This document shows, piece by piece, positions 1 to 9,337 of a stretch of 37,657 nt of DNA (positions are counted from its first letter, which is position 1; each line of letters begins with the position of its first letter). The notes beneath the pieces were generated by a model. It saw only the letters and a list, made by a program, of their open reading frames with translations, did no database searches and was not told the origin of the DNA. Origin of the DNA: Cytobacillus sp. NCCP-133. Lineage in GTDB: Bacteria > Bacillota > Bacilli > Bacillales > Cytobacillaceae. The position numbers were made by a program, and so were the translations under genes. The DNA is taken from assembly GCF_026011715.1 (NCBI RefSeq), contig NZ_BRVM01000027.1, forward strand, positions 1 to 37,657. Direction: 5' to 3'.

Positions 1-44
1 GCCTTTGAGGCTATATATGGCAAGGGATGGACGTATTTACTCGT

Positions 45-84
45 TTCTGCAAACTTTATTCTAATTTAACATAGTTACAAAAAC
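45..84 (+). repeat. Tn7-like left-end inverted repeat with TnsB-type site
   Basis: This 40-bp block is an inverted copy of 37574-37613, with 37 of 40 positions identical. It contains one TnsB-like site, CTGCAAACTTTATT at 47-60, followed by the shared TTTAACATAGTTACAAAAAC at 65-84. A weaker similar word (AAACTTATTTGCAG) lies at 81-94. Unlike the right end, no further sites are seen outward in 1-44, so either the true tip lies outside the window or the left end carries widely spaced sites, as Tn7 left ends do. The tip cannot be placed. Confidence 0.8.
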
Positions 85-252
85 TTATTTGCAGTAAATA
101 TCTTAGGTGTTAGAAGAATGATAATAATGTTCTCTTAAAATCATAAAAAAGATTGCTGGGGGATATTGAATGTGTCTAACCGGCCCGTTAGAATCGAGTT
201 ACTAAAAATTCACTAGAGTACTAGATACATAATGCAGTAGAGGAAGTGGAGT
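85..252 (+). promoter_or_regulatory. Left-end leader of the tns operon
   Basis: This is AT-rich non-coding sequence between the left-end repeat and tnsA. It must hold the promoter of the tns operon. I see no convincing -35/-10 pair. A GGAAGTGGAG ribosome binding site (242-251) precedes the tnsA ATG. Overlap of the promoter with TnsB sites would give autoregulation by TnsB, as known for Tn7, but that is inference here. Confidence 0.4.
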
Positions 253-1104
253 ATGACAAAACGTAATCAATCTTGGAATGAGAATAAATATAATCGGTTT
301 GTTAAAGAAGGACGAGGACAAGGAGCAGGTAAGGAATATAAACCGTGGTTGACTATTCAGGATTTTCCTTCTATGGGGCGGGTATCAAGAATACTTGGGT
401 GGAAGAGTGGTAGGGTACATCATTTATTTTCGGATTTGCAGGCTCGATACTTTTATATGTTGGAGTGGGAAGATGCGGTTGTGGACATACGAGAACATTT
501 TCCCCTATTGGATCTTGAAGATACTATACAACAGAAATCAGATTTGAATTTTAAACTTTTTACAGATAAGGAAAGTGGATACCCATATACACTAAGTACT
601 AATTTCTTAATAACAATAAATAGAGCCGATGGAGTTAATTTGTATTTAGCAAGAAGCATAAAAATGGCTTCGGAACTTGAGAAGAAAATGACATTAGAAA
701 GATTAGAAATTGAACGCCGATATTGGACGGAAAAAGGAATAGACTGGGGAGTTGTTACGCAAAAAGAAATTTCTAATGTGGTTGCAAAAAATATTGAATG
801 GGTGCATTCTTCCTTATTTTCATATGCTGAAAGAGGCTTTACACAGGATGAACTGATTTATTTAGGTAACGCTTTAATAGAAAGATTAATAGATGCCAAG
901 CATTCAGTTAGAAAGATAACTGCTGATTTTGACAAGGAGTTTAATAACGATTCGGGTACAGGGTTATTTGTGTTCAAGTTCTTAATTGCTTCAAAACAGA
1001 TTGGAATAGATATGACTAATCAAATTAATGTAAATCTATCCAACCCAATAATTGAAGTAAAGCCACGAATTACGCATGAGGAGGCAAAAAGAAAATGCTT
1101 GTAG
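253..1104 (+). CDS. tnsA: TnsA endonuclease subunit of Tn7-like transposase (possible catalytic Asp-to-Asn)
   Basis: TnsA (283 aa) cuts the 5' strands at the transposon ends, working with TnsB. The N-terminal half is a PD-(D/E)XK nuclease fold. The expected acidic residue is E71 in FYMLEWED, followed by the family motif DIREHFPLLD (78-87). The middle catalytic position normally reads (S/T)-T-D-F-L but here reads S-T-N117-F-L, codon AAT. The catalytic lysine is present as K137 in LARSIK. The C-terminal half should bind TnsC. The gene starts at ATG 253 after GGAAGTGGAG and overlaps tnsB by 10 bases, typical of coupled translation. Family assignment is secure from motifs and context. The Asp-to-Asn change suggests that 5'-strand cutting may be lost, so that transposition would be replicative; alternatively the lineage may use another residue. 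Confidence 0.93.
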   Translation: MTKRNQSWNENKYNRFVKEGRGQGAGKEYKPWLTIQDFPSMGRVSRILGWKSGRVHHLFSDLQARYFYMLEWEDAVVDIREHFPLLDLEDTIQQKSDLNFKLFTDKESGYPYTLSTNFLITINRADGVNLYLARSIKMASELEKKMTLERLEIERRYWTEKGIDWGVVTQKEISNVVAKNIEWVHSSLFSYAERGFTQDELIYLGNALIERLIDAKHSVRKITADFDKEFNNDSGTGLFVFKFLIASKQIGIDMTNQINVNLSNPIIEVKPRITHEEAKRKCL

Positions 1105-3245
1105 TGAATAATCTTATTTCCTTTACTACGTCAGAAAACGAGAAAGTAGTTGAAAGGGTATTATGGCTTAATAAAGCACATGATTATGGGTACTTTTTTA
1201 ATATTCATTCCATCTCTCTGCCCTATGAAATGAATATTTCAGAAGTAGAAGACGGACTTAACAAGGGTAGCATGGTTATTGTTGAAAAAGACCCTTTCAG
1301 ACGGTTGATAAATGAAAATGATATTCCTGAAAAGCATCTGTCCTTACGTGACAATGCTTGGGAGATCATAAAGGATATCGTGAAGTTAGAACCATTTGTT
1401 TACCACTCAGCAGAAAGGAGAAAATTAATTCTAAAAATATGTGAAGTCCACAATGTTCATGAAAGTACAGTTATTCGCTACTTAAAGAAGTATTGGCAAC
1501 GCGGTAAAACCAAAAATGCCCTTTTACCTGATTATTATCTCTGTGGGGGTAAGGGTAAGGAAAAGAGGGCAAGTGAAATAAAAAGAGGAAGGCCTAGAAA
1601 GCATGGACAGGTTACAGGAGAAGGAATAAATATTGATGAAAATATTAAAAAAATATTTAGGTCTGCTATAAACAAGCATTATTACTCCTCTGCTGAAAAA
1701 TCACTAACTCTTACCTACGAATTAATGTTAAAAGATTATTTTAGCATGGACAGTAAAGTGAAAGGAAAAGTAGAAATACCCGTAATAAAATCCTATGGAG
1801 AGTTACCTTCACTAAATCAATTTAGATATTGGTTTGAAAAGGAAAGAGACATAAAAAAGGAAATCAGCCAAAGAAAAGGTCGAAAAAACTATGACCAAAA
1901 TCATAGAGCAATTATTGGGGAGTCTACAACCGAAGCATTAGGTCCCGGTGCAGTTTATCAGATTGATGCAACGGTAGGCGACTTGTACCTGTTATCAAGA
2001 TTTAATCGTGATTGGATAATTGGACGACCTGTAATTTATTCTGTAATGGATGTTTATAGCAGAATGATCGTAGGTCTATATATTGGATTGGAAGGTCCAT
2101 CTTGGGCTGGTGCAATGATGGCTTTGGCTAATGCTGCCTCTGATAAAGTTAGTTTTTGTCGGGACTTCGGAATTGAGATTGAAAAACATGAGTGGCCTGC
2201 AGCACATCTTCCAGAATCTATTTTGGCTGACCGAGGAGAATTAGAGGGAAGTAAAGTTGAGCCCCTAATTAATAACTTCGGAATAAAAATTCTAAATACA
2301 CCCTCTTACAGGGCTGATTTAAAGGGAATAATTGAACAGCATTTCCGAGTGACCAATACAAGAACGAAGGCTTTTCTGCCGGGTTCAGTAAAGCCTGTTA
2401 AAGAACGTGGGGATCGTGATTACCGTTTGGAAGCACAATTGGATATTTACCAGTTTACTCAAGTGATTATTAAATGTGTTTTATATCATAATAATCAACA
2501 TTATCTTACAAACTATCAGCGTGAAGAAATGATGGTGGAGGACGGCATAGAGTCTATTCCAATACAACTTTGGGAATGGGGGATAAACAACAAATCTGGA
2601 AAGTTACGTCATGCTTCAGAAGATATTGTAAAACTTAATCTCATGCCAACGGGCAAGGCTACTGTAACTGCAAAAGGGATTGCGTATAAAGGGTTACTAT
2701 ATGGTTCAAAACAGTCCTTAAAGGAAAGGTGGTTTGAAAAAGCACGGAATCGGGGGACTTGGAAAATTGAAATAAGTTATGATCCAAGAAATATGGATTA
2801 TATATATTTACGGGCTGAAGATGGTTTGAGTTTTGATAAATGTTTTTTATTGGAACATCAACAACGTTATAAGGGCAAGGTAGTTGAAGAAGTCGATTAT
2901 TTGCTAGAATACGAGAAACTGAAAGAAAGGCAACACAAGGAGAAGACAATACAGTCAAAAGTTGATTTAAATACTGAAATCGAGGAAATTGTAAATCAGG
3001 CTAAACAGAAAACATCTCAAAATCAAACGAATCAAACCAGTAATAGAAGCAAGATTGGAAGCATACGAGAAAACCGTACTGTTGAAAAAATGATTCAACG
3101 TGAAGAAGAGGCCTTTGAATTAAATAAAAGTAATATAGAAAACTCAGAGGTTGTTCCTTTTAATCAATCTGAAAGTATGAGGGATACAGGGTATGATTTG
3201 TTGTTGAGAAAGCAGAAGGAGGCTTTAAATAAAAAAGATGAATAG
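1095..3245 (+). CDS. tnsB: TnsB DDE transposase of Tn7-like element
   Basis: TnsB (716 aa) binds the repeated sites in the transposon ends and performs 3'-end cutting and strand transfer. N-terminal helix-turn-helix regions are visible around 105-133 (VHESTVIRYLKKYW). They are followed by a basic GRPRKHG segment (165-171), as in other TnsB proteins. The retroviral-integrase-type core carries D291 (YQIDATVGD), D379 (ILADRGELEG) and E414 (LKGIIEQHF), the DDE triad. The C-terminal tail is charged and low in complexity, as expected for the TnsC-contacting end. A GAGGAGGC ribosome binding site lies inside the end of tnsA (1079-1086). The gene overlaps tnsC by 8 bases. Length and motifs look intact, so the element should be able to join DNA. 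Confidence 0.97.
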   Translation: MLVVNNLISFTTSENEKVVERVLWLNKAHDYGYFFNIHSISLPYEMNISEVEDGLNKGSMVIVEKDPFRRLINENDIPEKHLSLRDNAWEIIKDIVKLEPFVYHSAERRKLILKICEVHNVHESTVIRYLKKYWQRGKTKNALLPDYYLCGGKGKEKRASEIKRGRPRKHGQVTGEGINIDENIKKIFRSAINKHYYSSAEKSLTLTYELMLKDYFSMDSKVKGKVEIPVIKSYGELPSLNQFRYWFEKERDIKKEISQRKGRKNYDQNHRAIIGESTTEALGPGAVYQIDATVGDLYLLSRFNRDWIIGRPVIYSVMDVYSRMIVGLYIGLEGPSWAGAMMALANAASDKVSFCRDFGIEIEKHEWPAAHLPESILADRGELEGSKVEPLINNFGIKILNTPSYRADLKGIIEQHFRVTNTRTKAFLPGSVKPVKERGDRDYRLEAQLDIYQFTQVIIKCVLYHNNQHYLTNYQREEMMVEDGIESIPIQLWEWGINNKSGKLRHASEDIVKLNLMPTGKATVTAKGIAYKGLLYGSKQSLKERWFEKARNRGTWKIEISYDPRNMDYIYLRAEDGLSFDKCFLLEHQQRYKGKVVEEVDYLLEYEKLKERQHKEKTIQSKVDLNTEIEEIVNQAKQKTSQNQTNQTSNRSKIGSIRENRTVEKMIQREEEAFELNKSNIENSEVVPFNQSESMRDTGYDLLLRKQKEALNKKDE

Positions 3246-4890
3246 AGTCATCATTCCAAATGGTTGTGATGCTGTTGTCGCTGAATACGGGGAACAGGTT
3301 ATTGAGGAATATAGAGGGAATCCCTTCATTGAAGCACTTCCCTCTATCCTTTCTACAGAGGAAGCCATTGAAAAAATGGCTATATATGCCGAATACAATT
3401 CAAAAGCAAGAATGCTAGATAAACATTATCGCATTCATTTGGTACAAAGATTATTCCAATGTTTTCAGCCGTTATGGATACACTTGGATTTGGAAAGTAG
3501 AATTTCCAGAGTTATTCGGCAGGGATATTTGGCAAGAAATCCTTTTCGAACCGGATATGCACAGGGCTTGCAGGAAGGGCATCGAAATATCAACGGATTG
3601 CAAAGTGAATTAAGCAATAATAGTGTTTTTAGAACAACAGCAGCAGGATTTACGATAATCGGTGTAAGTGGCATGGGAAAAACAACGGCTTTAAATAGGA
3701 TTTTATCTTTATACCCTCAAGTCATTGTTCATAAAGACTATAATGGAGTAAATTTCAGTATGTATCAACTTGTATGGCTTAAACTTGATTGCCCATTTGA
3801 TTCTTCCTTGAGAGGACTAGCCTTGGAATTTTTCCGTAAGGTAGACGATTTATTAGGAACAGAGTATCATAAAAAATTTGGCCTAGGTAGAAAAACTATA
3901 AATGATATGTTGGTGATTATGTCTCAAATAGCGAGAAACACAGGGCTGGGCGTTTTAGTTATAGACGAGATTCAGCATTTAAGTAAAGCCAAAAGTGGTG
4001 GGGATCAGAAGATGCTGAACTTTTTTGTAACACTAGTTAATACAATTGGAGTTCCAGTTATTTTAGTAGGAACACCCGCTGGATTGTCTATTTTGCAAAG
4101 CGAATTTAGACAGGCAAGACGGGGAAGTGGTCAAGGGGATATGATTTGGGATAGGTTGAAAAACGACCAAAACTGGGATTTATTGATTAATGCTCTTTGG
4201 GGCTATCAATGGACAAGAAAACAGATTCCTTTAACGGATGATTTTAAAAATATCCTGTATGAGGAAAGCCAAGGTATTATTGATATCGCTGTAAAACTTT
4301 ATGCCATGGCTCAAATTGAGGCCATTATGATGGAAAGAGAAGAAATAATGCCAGAAACAATTAGTCAGGTGGCTAGTAAGCATTTGCAACTTGTTAGGCC
4401 AATGATTCAGGCTTTGAAGTCGGGCAACATTAGTAAGATTGCAAAGTTTGAAGATATCAGTACAGTGGACGTAGATTTTTTAGGATTTATGGAAAAAGAA
4501 AGGGCTTCTGTTGATTTGCAAATGAAGATGGAGGCAATAAAAAGAACACAAAAGAAAAAAGAACAAGAAATGAGTATTTCAATAAAAGAAAAGGCAATTT
4601 TGAAACTTATAGAATTGGATTTTGAACCTACCGAGGTTCAAAAGGTTGTAGAAGAAATTACTGAAAAAGAGGCGAATTTGGATATCAACGAACTGGTTGT
4701 TAAGACCATACAGGGTATATCCGCTTCAACTAAACGAAATAAAAAACGAAAGAAAGAAGAATCTTCTGTAGAGAATGATATAAGGACCTTAGTTGTTGAA
4801 TGTCGTAAGGAAAACAAAACAGCCTATGAAGGTCTTGGTAATGGGGGTTTTATCAAGAGTTATGAATACGATTTCGGTCAGACAGGGTGA
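3238..4890 (+). CDS. tnsC: TnsC AAA+ ATPase regulator of Tn7-like transposition
   Basis: TnsC (550 aa) is the AAA+ ATPase that links the target selector to the TnsAB transposase and mediates target immunity. Walker A is GVSGMGKTT (142-150) and Walker B is GVLVIDEIQHL (238-248), with D243-E244. A downstream VILVGTP segment fits sensor 1. The C-terminal 130 residues are rich in Lys and Glu, probably coiled. It starts at ATG 3238, overlapping the end of tnsB, with AAGGAGG at 3216-3222. It is followed after 6 bases by tniQ, so the four genes form one operon. The family is certain; the protein is within the usual TnsC size range. Confidence 0.96.
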   Translation: MNRVIIPNGCDAVVAEYGEQVIEEYRGNPFIEALPSILSTEEAIEKMAIYAEYNSKARMLDKHYRIHLVQRLFQCFQPLWIHLDLESRISRVIRQGYLARNPFRTGYAQGLQEGHRNINGLQSELSNNSVFRTTAAGFTIIGVSGMGKTTALNRILSLYPQVIVHKDYNGVNFSMYQLVWLKLDCPFDSSLRGLALEFFRKVDDLLGTEYHKKFGLGRKTINDMLVIMSQIARNTGLGVLVIDEIQHLSKAKSGGDQKMLNFFVTLVNTIGVPVILVGTPAGLSILQSEFRQARRGSGQGDMIWDRLKNDQNWDLLINALWGYQWTRKQIPLTDDFKNILYEESQGIIDIAVKLYAMAQIEAIMMEREEIMPETISQVASKHLQLVRPMIQALKSGNISKIAKFEDISTVDVDFLGFMEKERASVDLQMKMEAIKRTQKKKEQEMSISIKEKAILKLIELDFEPTEVQKVVEEITEKEANLDINELVVKTIQGISASTKRNKKRKKEESSVENDIRTLVVECRKENKTAYEGLGNGGFIKSYEYDFGQTG

Positions 4891-4896
4891 TGTGAA

Positions 4897-6804
4897 ATGA
4901 TGACCTTCTTTCCAGTACCGTATAAAGATGAACTTTTATATAGCGTTTTGGCGAGATACCACGTTCGTAGTGGAAACGTCAGTATTAAAGCCACACAAAA
5001 GGATATATACGGTACGGACAGTATTACAGCAATAATGGACTTGCCTTCTCATATCTATCGTATTATGGAAAACCTTCCTGTTGGCCATCATTATACGCCA
5101 GAATACTTAATTGCAAATCATACACTGTATCCATTCTACGCTGCTTTCCTGTCTTCTGAACATGCTGCTAAAGTTAAGGAATCTATGATTGGGGACAAGG
5201 GGGGCAGTATTTACAATAGAATTGGTTTGATGGCAAGTTCAGTTAAGTTTAATCAGTACTTTAAATTTTGCCCCAAATGTGCCGATGAGGAGATGTATAA
5301 TCTTGGAGAAATGTATTGGCATAGAATTCATCAAATACCGGGAGTTCTTGTTTGTCCAGAGCATAACACCCCGCTTTATGATAGCCAAGTCCCTGTTAGG
5401 GGTTATAACAAACATGATTATAGATTAGCCACTCCAGAAACTTGCAAAATAAATTACCCTAAGTTAAATTACCCTGACAATATCATGGATAAGGCAATCA
5501 ATATTGCACAGGATATTGATTATCTGTTAAATAACAAAATGGAAAATAAATCATTAAAGTGGTTTAAAGGACAGTATATCAATAGGCTAAAAGAACTTGG
5601 GATTGCAAATATAAACGGTAGGATAAAACAAAAGGAGTTGTTAGAATCATTCGTGAATTTCTATGGTCATAGATTTTTAAAAATGGTTCAATCCGACATT
5701 GATTTCAATAGTAATAGTAATTGGCTATATGAAATGATTCGGAGAAACAATAAATCAAGCCATCCTATCAGACATCTTTTATTTACACATTTTTTGGGGA
5801 TTTCTCCTTCACATATTTTTAATAAAAAAATTGAGTACAAGCCCTTTGGAGAGAGACCATGGCCATGTTTGAATTCTGCTGCTAGCCATTATTTAAAACC
5901 TGTGATTAACGATATGGAATTAAAGTATGGTGCAGATAGTAAAAGTCCTATTGGTGTTTTTATATGTGATTGCGGCTTTGTTTACCTCAGAACGGGCCCT
6001 GATCGTGAAGAAAAAGACAGATATAAAATAACAAAGATTAAGCATTTTGGCTCTGTATGGGAAAACAAATTAAAGAAACTTACTAATCAAAGACTAAGTT
6101 TAAGGGAAACGGCAAGGCAATTGGCTGTAGACCCAGCCACAGTCAAAAAATATGCGAAGAAATTAGATTTGAAAACATACTGGTTAAAAAGAGGTGGGGA
6201 AGATCAAAAAATTGTAAATATCAATGAGGAAGATTCTTCTGTTGAGAAGAAAGAAAGTTTCAGAAGAGAATGGCTGAATTTAATAAAACAGTATCCGCAC
6301 AGCAGTAAAACAGAATTACGCCAACTTAACAATAGAGTGTTTACATGGCTGTACCGAAATGATAGGAACTGGTTGAATCGAAACTCCCCTAAAATAAAAT
6401 CAACAGTCAACGATAATCATAGGGTTGACTGGGAGCAACGGGACGAGGAAATTTACGAAAATGTAAGAATTGCAGTCAATGATATGTTGACTGTCGGGAA
6501 GCCCGTACGTATTACGATAAGTTCAGTAGGTAGTAGAATTGGAATTAGACCATTATTGGAAAAACACCTTGATAAACTACCAATGACAAAAGCGTATTTG
6601 AATGACAAAACTGAGAGTATTAAGGATTTTCAAATTAGAAGGTTACAATGGGCAGTACAAGAGTTAGAGAAAGACGGTCAGGATTTATCTTTATGGAGAA
6701 TATATCGAAAGGCGGGGATTAGGGAAAACTTCCAGAAAGACCTTCAGGAAGAAGCAATAAAATTAATTATTGAGAAGAATAACTTGTGCCTATGGGTTCG
6801 TTAA
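4897..6804 (+). CDS. tnsD: TniQ/TnsD target-site selector
   Basis: This TniQ-family protein (635 aa) is the only target selector in the operon, so it probably directs insertion to one fixed chromosomal site as TnsD does. The N-terminus (FFPVPYKDELLYSVLARYH) is typical of TniQ. A zinc finger is formed by C125-x2-C128 and C153-x2-H156. A second short Cys pair (ICDCGFVYLR, near 356) fits the longer TnsD-type proteins. A helix-turn-helix (SLRETARQLAVDPATVKKYA) follows near 400-420, and the long C-terminal domain would read the target DNA. The start is ATG 4897 or the adjacent ATG 4900. A terminator follows at 6867. The target gene cannot be named from this window. No tnsE follows. Confidence 0.95.
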   Translation: MMTFFPVPYKDELLYSVLARYHVRSGNVSIKATQKDIYGTDSITAIMDLPSHIYRIMENLPVGHHYTPEYLIANHTLYPFYAAFLSSEHAAKVKESMIGDKGGSIYNRIGLMASSVKFNQYFKFCPKCADEEMYNLGEMYWHRIHQIPGVLVCPEHNTPLYDSQVPVRGYNKHDYRLATPETCKINYPKLNYPDNIMDKAINIAQDIDYLLNNKMENKSLKWFKGQYINRLKELGIANINGRIKQKELLESFVNFYGHRFLKMVQSDIDFNSNSNWLYEMIRRNNKSSHPIRHLLFTHFLGISPSHIFNKKIEYKPFGERPWPCLNSAASHYLKPVINDMELKYGADSKSPIGVFICDCGFVYLRTGPDREEKDRYKITKIKHFGSVWENKLKKLTNQRLSLRETARQLAVDPATVKKYAKKLDLKTYWLKRGGEDQKIVNINEEDSSVEKKESFRREWLNLIKQYPHSSKTELRQLNNRVFTWLYRNDRNWLNRNSPKIKSTVNDNHRVDWEQRDEEIYENVRIAVNDMLTVGKPVRITISSVGSRIGIRPLLEKHLDKLPMTKAYLNDKTESIKDFQIRRLQWAVQELEKDGQDLSLWRIYRKAGIRENFQKDLQEEAIKLIIEKNNLCLWVR

Positions 6805-6866
6805 ATAGGTATATATCGCTTTAATTTTTCATGGTTAGGTTAGTAAATTTTATAACAGTAAGAAAG

Positions 6867-6908
6867 AAGAGTAAGACTAGGAAGTAATTTTCTATCTTGC
6901 TCTTTTTT
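6867..6908 (+). terminator. Terminator of the tns operon
   Basis: AAGAGTAAGA (6867-6876) pairs with TCTTGCTCTT (6895-6904) in a 10-bp stem with one G-U pair. A run of T follows (6902-6908). It ends the tnsABCD transcript. Confidence 0.75.
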
Positions 6909-7417
6909 ATTATTAGTTAATCAAAAATTACTTCATCCGTTCTGATATATAGTAATTCTAAATATCTTATTGCAATAGTCTATTTAGTATTAAATCACTG
7001 AAAAATGTAGGGGGAATTGGCTCTATAATTTTAGTTAAGGGTTTCCTTATATGATTGTATAGGATTAAAAATAACCCCCTTTTAAATGGCGTTTCCTGAT
7101 AAAAATAGATATTGATAATAAGATATTTAATTTCACTATTTTCACGATTTAATATAATAGCCAAATGAAAATATCCCATCAAGAATTTCTATTTATATCG
7201 ATATTGTCTTTTGGAATTTATGATACAACTAACTTAGTGAACAAATTGATAAAAAAAGTAACCAGTTCCGTTCCTAATACGGAGTTATTTTCCACATTAA
7301 AAAAAGGAGGTGGAGGACGTTTAATTGTACATTAGGGGAATACGGGAACGAACGTACAGTTACACGATGGGAAGGTGAACACCCGTGTAAACGGCCAGAA
7401 AAGGAGGATGATATATT
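6909..7417. other. 509-bp non-coding leader region between the tns operon and the first cargo gene
   Basis: No credible gene is present. The right third (7300-7417) is less AT-rich than its surroundings. It contains a strong AAAGGAGGTGG sequence (7304-7314) followed by only a tiny TTG reading frame ending TTAG, and then GC-richer stretches around 7340-7400. There ACACG and CGTGT words and GGG/CCC runs could fold into an RNA hairpin ahead of the 7418 gene. A structured 5' leader is possible but I do not recognise a known riboswitch. Confidence 0.35.
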
Positions 7418-7933
7418 ATGAAAGAAATTAAAATAAAGGATAGTAAAGATTTCATTTTAGAATACATTCATGGAGTCCATGGACAAAAAATTGTAATTAC
7501 TGAGGAGGGAAGATGCTATCGGGTAGGTTTGAATACTGTTTCAGGAGTAGATGAATATGATTTCCCATTAAATCAATTCAATGAACTGTCCCCGTTCCAA
7601 CTATATAAACACCTTGAAGATAATGGTTTTTCCATAACTATTTTTGATGAAAACGAGGGTGACATTTTAATTCAAGCAGAAAAAGTAGGATTCAGGGATT
7701 TATTTGATAACGAAGAGGAACTTTTAAAGTATATAAAATGGGATTTAGTTGATTATGTAGATGAATATACATACATTGAGGAAGATGATGAGGAAGAATA
7801 TCAGGATTTCAAAGATGTTTTATTAGATGCTTTGAGTAAAGAAGAAATCCAGAAACTATTAAAAAACTATACAGACCTAAATGATAAATATGATATTGAA
7901 GATAAAATTGATAATTTCATGCTCGTTATTTAA
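7418..7933 (+). CDS. Acidic cargo protein of unknown function
   Basis: This 171-residue protein is soluble and strongly acidic. It has a cluster of Asp/Glu (YTYIEEDDEEEYQDF, near 125-140) and no membrane segment or recognisable catalytic motif. The start at ATG 7418 is set by AAAAGGAGG at 7398-7406. It is the first cargo gene after the transposition operon, and two more small genes of unknown function follow in the same direction. The acidity could suggest a DNA-mimic or inhibitor role, but nothing beyond composition supports that. Confidence 0.7.
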   Translation: MKEIKIKDSKDFILEYIHGVHGQKIVITEEGRCYRVGLNTVSGVDEYDFPLNQFNELSPFQLYKHLEDNGFSITIFDENEGDILIQAEKVGFRDLFDNEEELLKYIKWDLVDYVDEYTYIEEDDEEEYQDFKDVLLDALSKEEIQKLLKNYTDLNDKYDIEDKIDNFMLVI

Positions 7934-8175
7934 TTTGCTAAGAATACTAGAAAGTAAAAATGGTTTAGAACGATGGATAGGTATAAATACCTATTTCTTT
8001 TCTGCTAGAAATAACTAAAAAATAAACCCGGCATAAAGGTCTTAAAGGGTTGAAATATTGCTGGAAAATCAATTTTAAGCAATTTGTAAATTCATTTCAA
8101 AAATCAAGGTTTTTCCTTCATTATCTGGAAGAGTCGTCATGTATAAATTTTCATAAGATAATGGAGGAGATACAC

Positions 8176-8541
8176 TTGCAGCAAACAAATCACTCAAGAA
8201 AACCAATGGAAAATGAAATTGTTGAATTCCATCACGAAGATTATCAATTTATTATTACACGCTTTAAAAAAATCAACTGGAAGCAGTACAAGGGGTTCGC
8301 TCAATATCAGTACTTTTTATTTGTGTTCGACAAAAGGCTAGCAAAGGTTAATAAAGAGAATTCTTTAACCGAAGTTTTCAATACAGAGATTAGAGACAAT
8401 GTTTTTGCAACCTTTGAAGGTCTTAAGCAAAATATAGATGCCATTTTGAGCGAGTACATTCTAGTTGATGATGCGATTTTCGAGTGTCTAAAACTGGCTG
8501 AAAAATTGAATCCTATTTATTTGAAAGAAGACGAGGAGTGA
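8176..8541 (+). CDS. Small cargo protein, paralogue of the 21647-22006 gene
   Basis: This protein of about 121 residues has unknown function. The start is the TTG at 8176. An in-frame extension reaches back to 8050, but AATGGAGGAGAT just upstream of 8176 matches the leader of the paralogue at 21647, which settles the start. The two proteins share VEF.H.E....TRF..I near the N-terminus, a central Y.....(F/Y).F block, and AILSEYIL..D..F.CL...KL.P at the C-terminus. A terminator hairpin overlaps its stop codon, and the same hairpin type follows the paralogue. It lies just left of the defence island whose other edge carries the paralogue. No catalytic motif is seen. Confidence 0.8.
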   Translation: MQQTNHSRKPMENEIVEFHHEDYQFIITRFKKINWKQYKGFAQYQYFLFVFDKRLAKVNKENSLTEVFNTEIRDNVFATFEGLKQNIDAILSEYILVDDAIFECLKLAEKLNPIYLKEDEE

Positions 8542-8555
8542 AATCCTTGTCTTTT
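8531..8555 (+). terminator. Terminator overlapping the stop codon of the 8176 gene
   Basis: ACGAGGA (8531-8537) pairs with TCCTTGT (8544-8550), followed by CTTTTT. The loop contains the TGA stop codon. The paralogous gene at 21647 has the matching hairpin ACAAGGA/TCCTTGT. Confidence 0.6.
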
Positions 8556-8655
8556 TAATTGATTAAATTCCCGAATGTGTTGATAAAATTCTTGTTCTAA
8601 AAATGCAGTAATAATCGACTTAATCTTGAAGTAAAGGGTAAAGGAGGTGGTAATA

Positions 8656-9027
8656 TTGCTTAAATTAAGTGTAGAAGAATTAGTAGAAATTAATGATTTT
8701 TATAATAGTGCATCAAGGGTAACTATAACATATGCAACAGGCAATACGGTGCTATTAGAACTTCATACTGGTGGTGATTTAGAAGAATTCATTCTTAACA
8801 GGAGGGATTTGATAATGGTTCTTAGAAACTTTTACGTTGAGGATATTTGTGACATTGTCCATTCAGGAGTTTATGGTTTTATTGATGTAAAAGTAGATAA
8901 GTCAAGTGAACACTATCCTGTGCAAATCTCTGTTGAAGATGGACATAAGTATTACTGTAATTTAGAGGAACTTAATTATATCTACAGCATAATTGATTAC
9001 CAAAAAGAAATGTTAAGTAAATATTAG
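8656..9027 (+). CDS. Small cargo protein of unknown function
   Basis: This is a 123-residue protein beginning at TTG 8656. It is preceded at good distance by a near-perfect AAAGGAGGTGG (8640-8650); an in-frame GTG at 8647 lies inside that site and is rejected. The protein mixes beta-rich segments (RVTITYATGNTVLLEL, FIDVKVD) with Asp/Glu-rich helices, and has no membrane segment and no motif I recognise. It is the third small co-directional gene after the tns operon. A terminator follows about 150 bases downstream. Confidence 0.75.
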   Translation: MLKLSVEELVEINDFYNSASRVTITYATGNTVLLELHTGGDLEEFILNRRDLIMVLRNFYVEDICDIVHSGVYGFIDVKVDKSSEHYPVQISVEDGHKYYCNLEELNYIYSIIDYQKEMLSKY

Positions 9028-9175
9028 GTGAATAGCAAAAATTGTAGATATAAATGATGAACTAAAGACAGATTAGAATGATCTCATGGGAGAAATATCT
9101 ATAAACATAGTTGACTAAAAGATCCCGCTCCTCTGGTATCAACCTTATACTACAAATTACTAAATACTATTATCG

Positions 9176-9209
9176 TAAAAAAAGATAGGTAAATAACCTG
9201 TCTTTTTTG
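9176..9209 (+). terminator. Rho-independent terminator
   Basis: AAAAAAGATAGGT pairs with ACCTGTCTTTTTT around a 5-base loop (AAATA) and ends in a run of T. It closes the 7418-9027 gene group. The rest of the 567-bp gap to 9594 holds one half of a direct repeat (9246-9312) and one doubtful minus-strand mini-gene. Confidence 0.8.
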
Positions 9210-9245
9210 CGTTATATTAGGAATATAATCCTTTAAAAATTATTC

Positions 9246-9312
9246 TTTTAAATGGCTCTAGAATCACTTTTGAACATGATTAAGTGATGGATATTGCGTC
9301 CTAAATAAAACG
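9246..9312 (+). repeat. Diverged 67-bp direct repeat, copy 1
   Basis: This stretch aligns without gaps to 15007-15073. The strongest matches are CTAGAATCA plus TTTT (9258-9271) and AATAAAAC (9304-9311), both at exactly the same offset (5761). The middle is poorly conserved. The pair encloses the two nuclease genes, the TrlF-like gene and the 14267 gene. Confidence 0.45.
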
Positions 9313-9337
9313 CTTAAAATGATTGATATTTTTTCCT

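Noticed and set aside
1..44. Target gene flank or five-base duplication at the window edges
   Set aside because: The first and last bases (GCCTT and AAGCC) are not direct repeats, and no coding flank can be identified, so neither the tip nor the target can be called.
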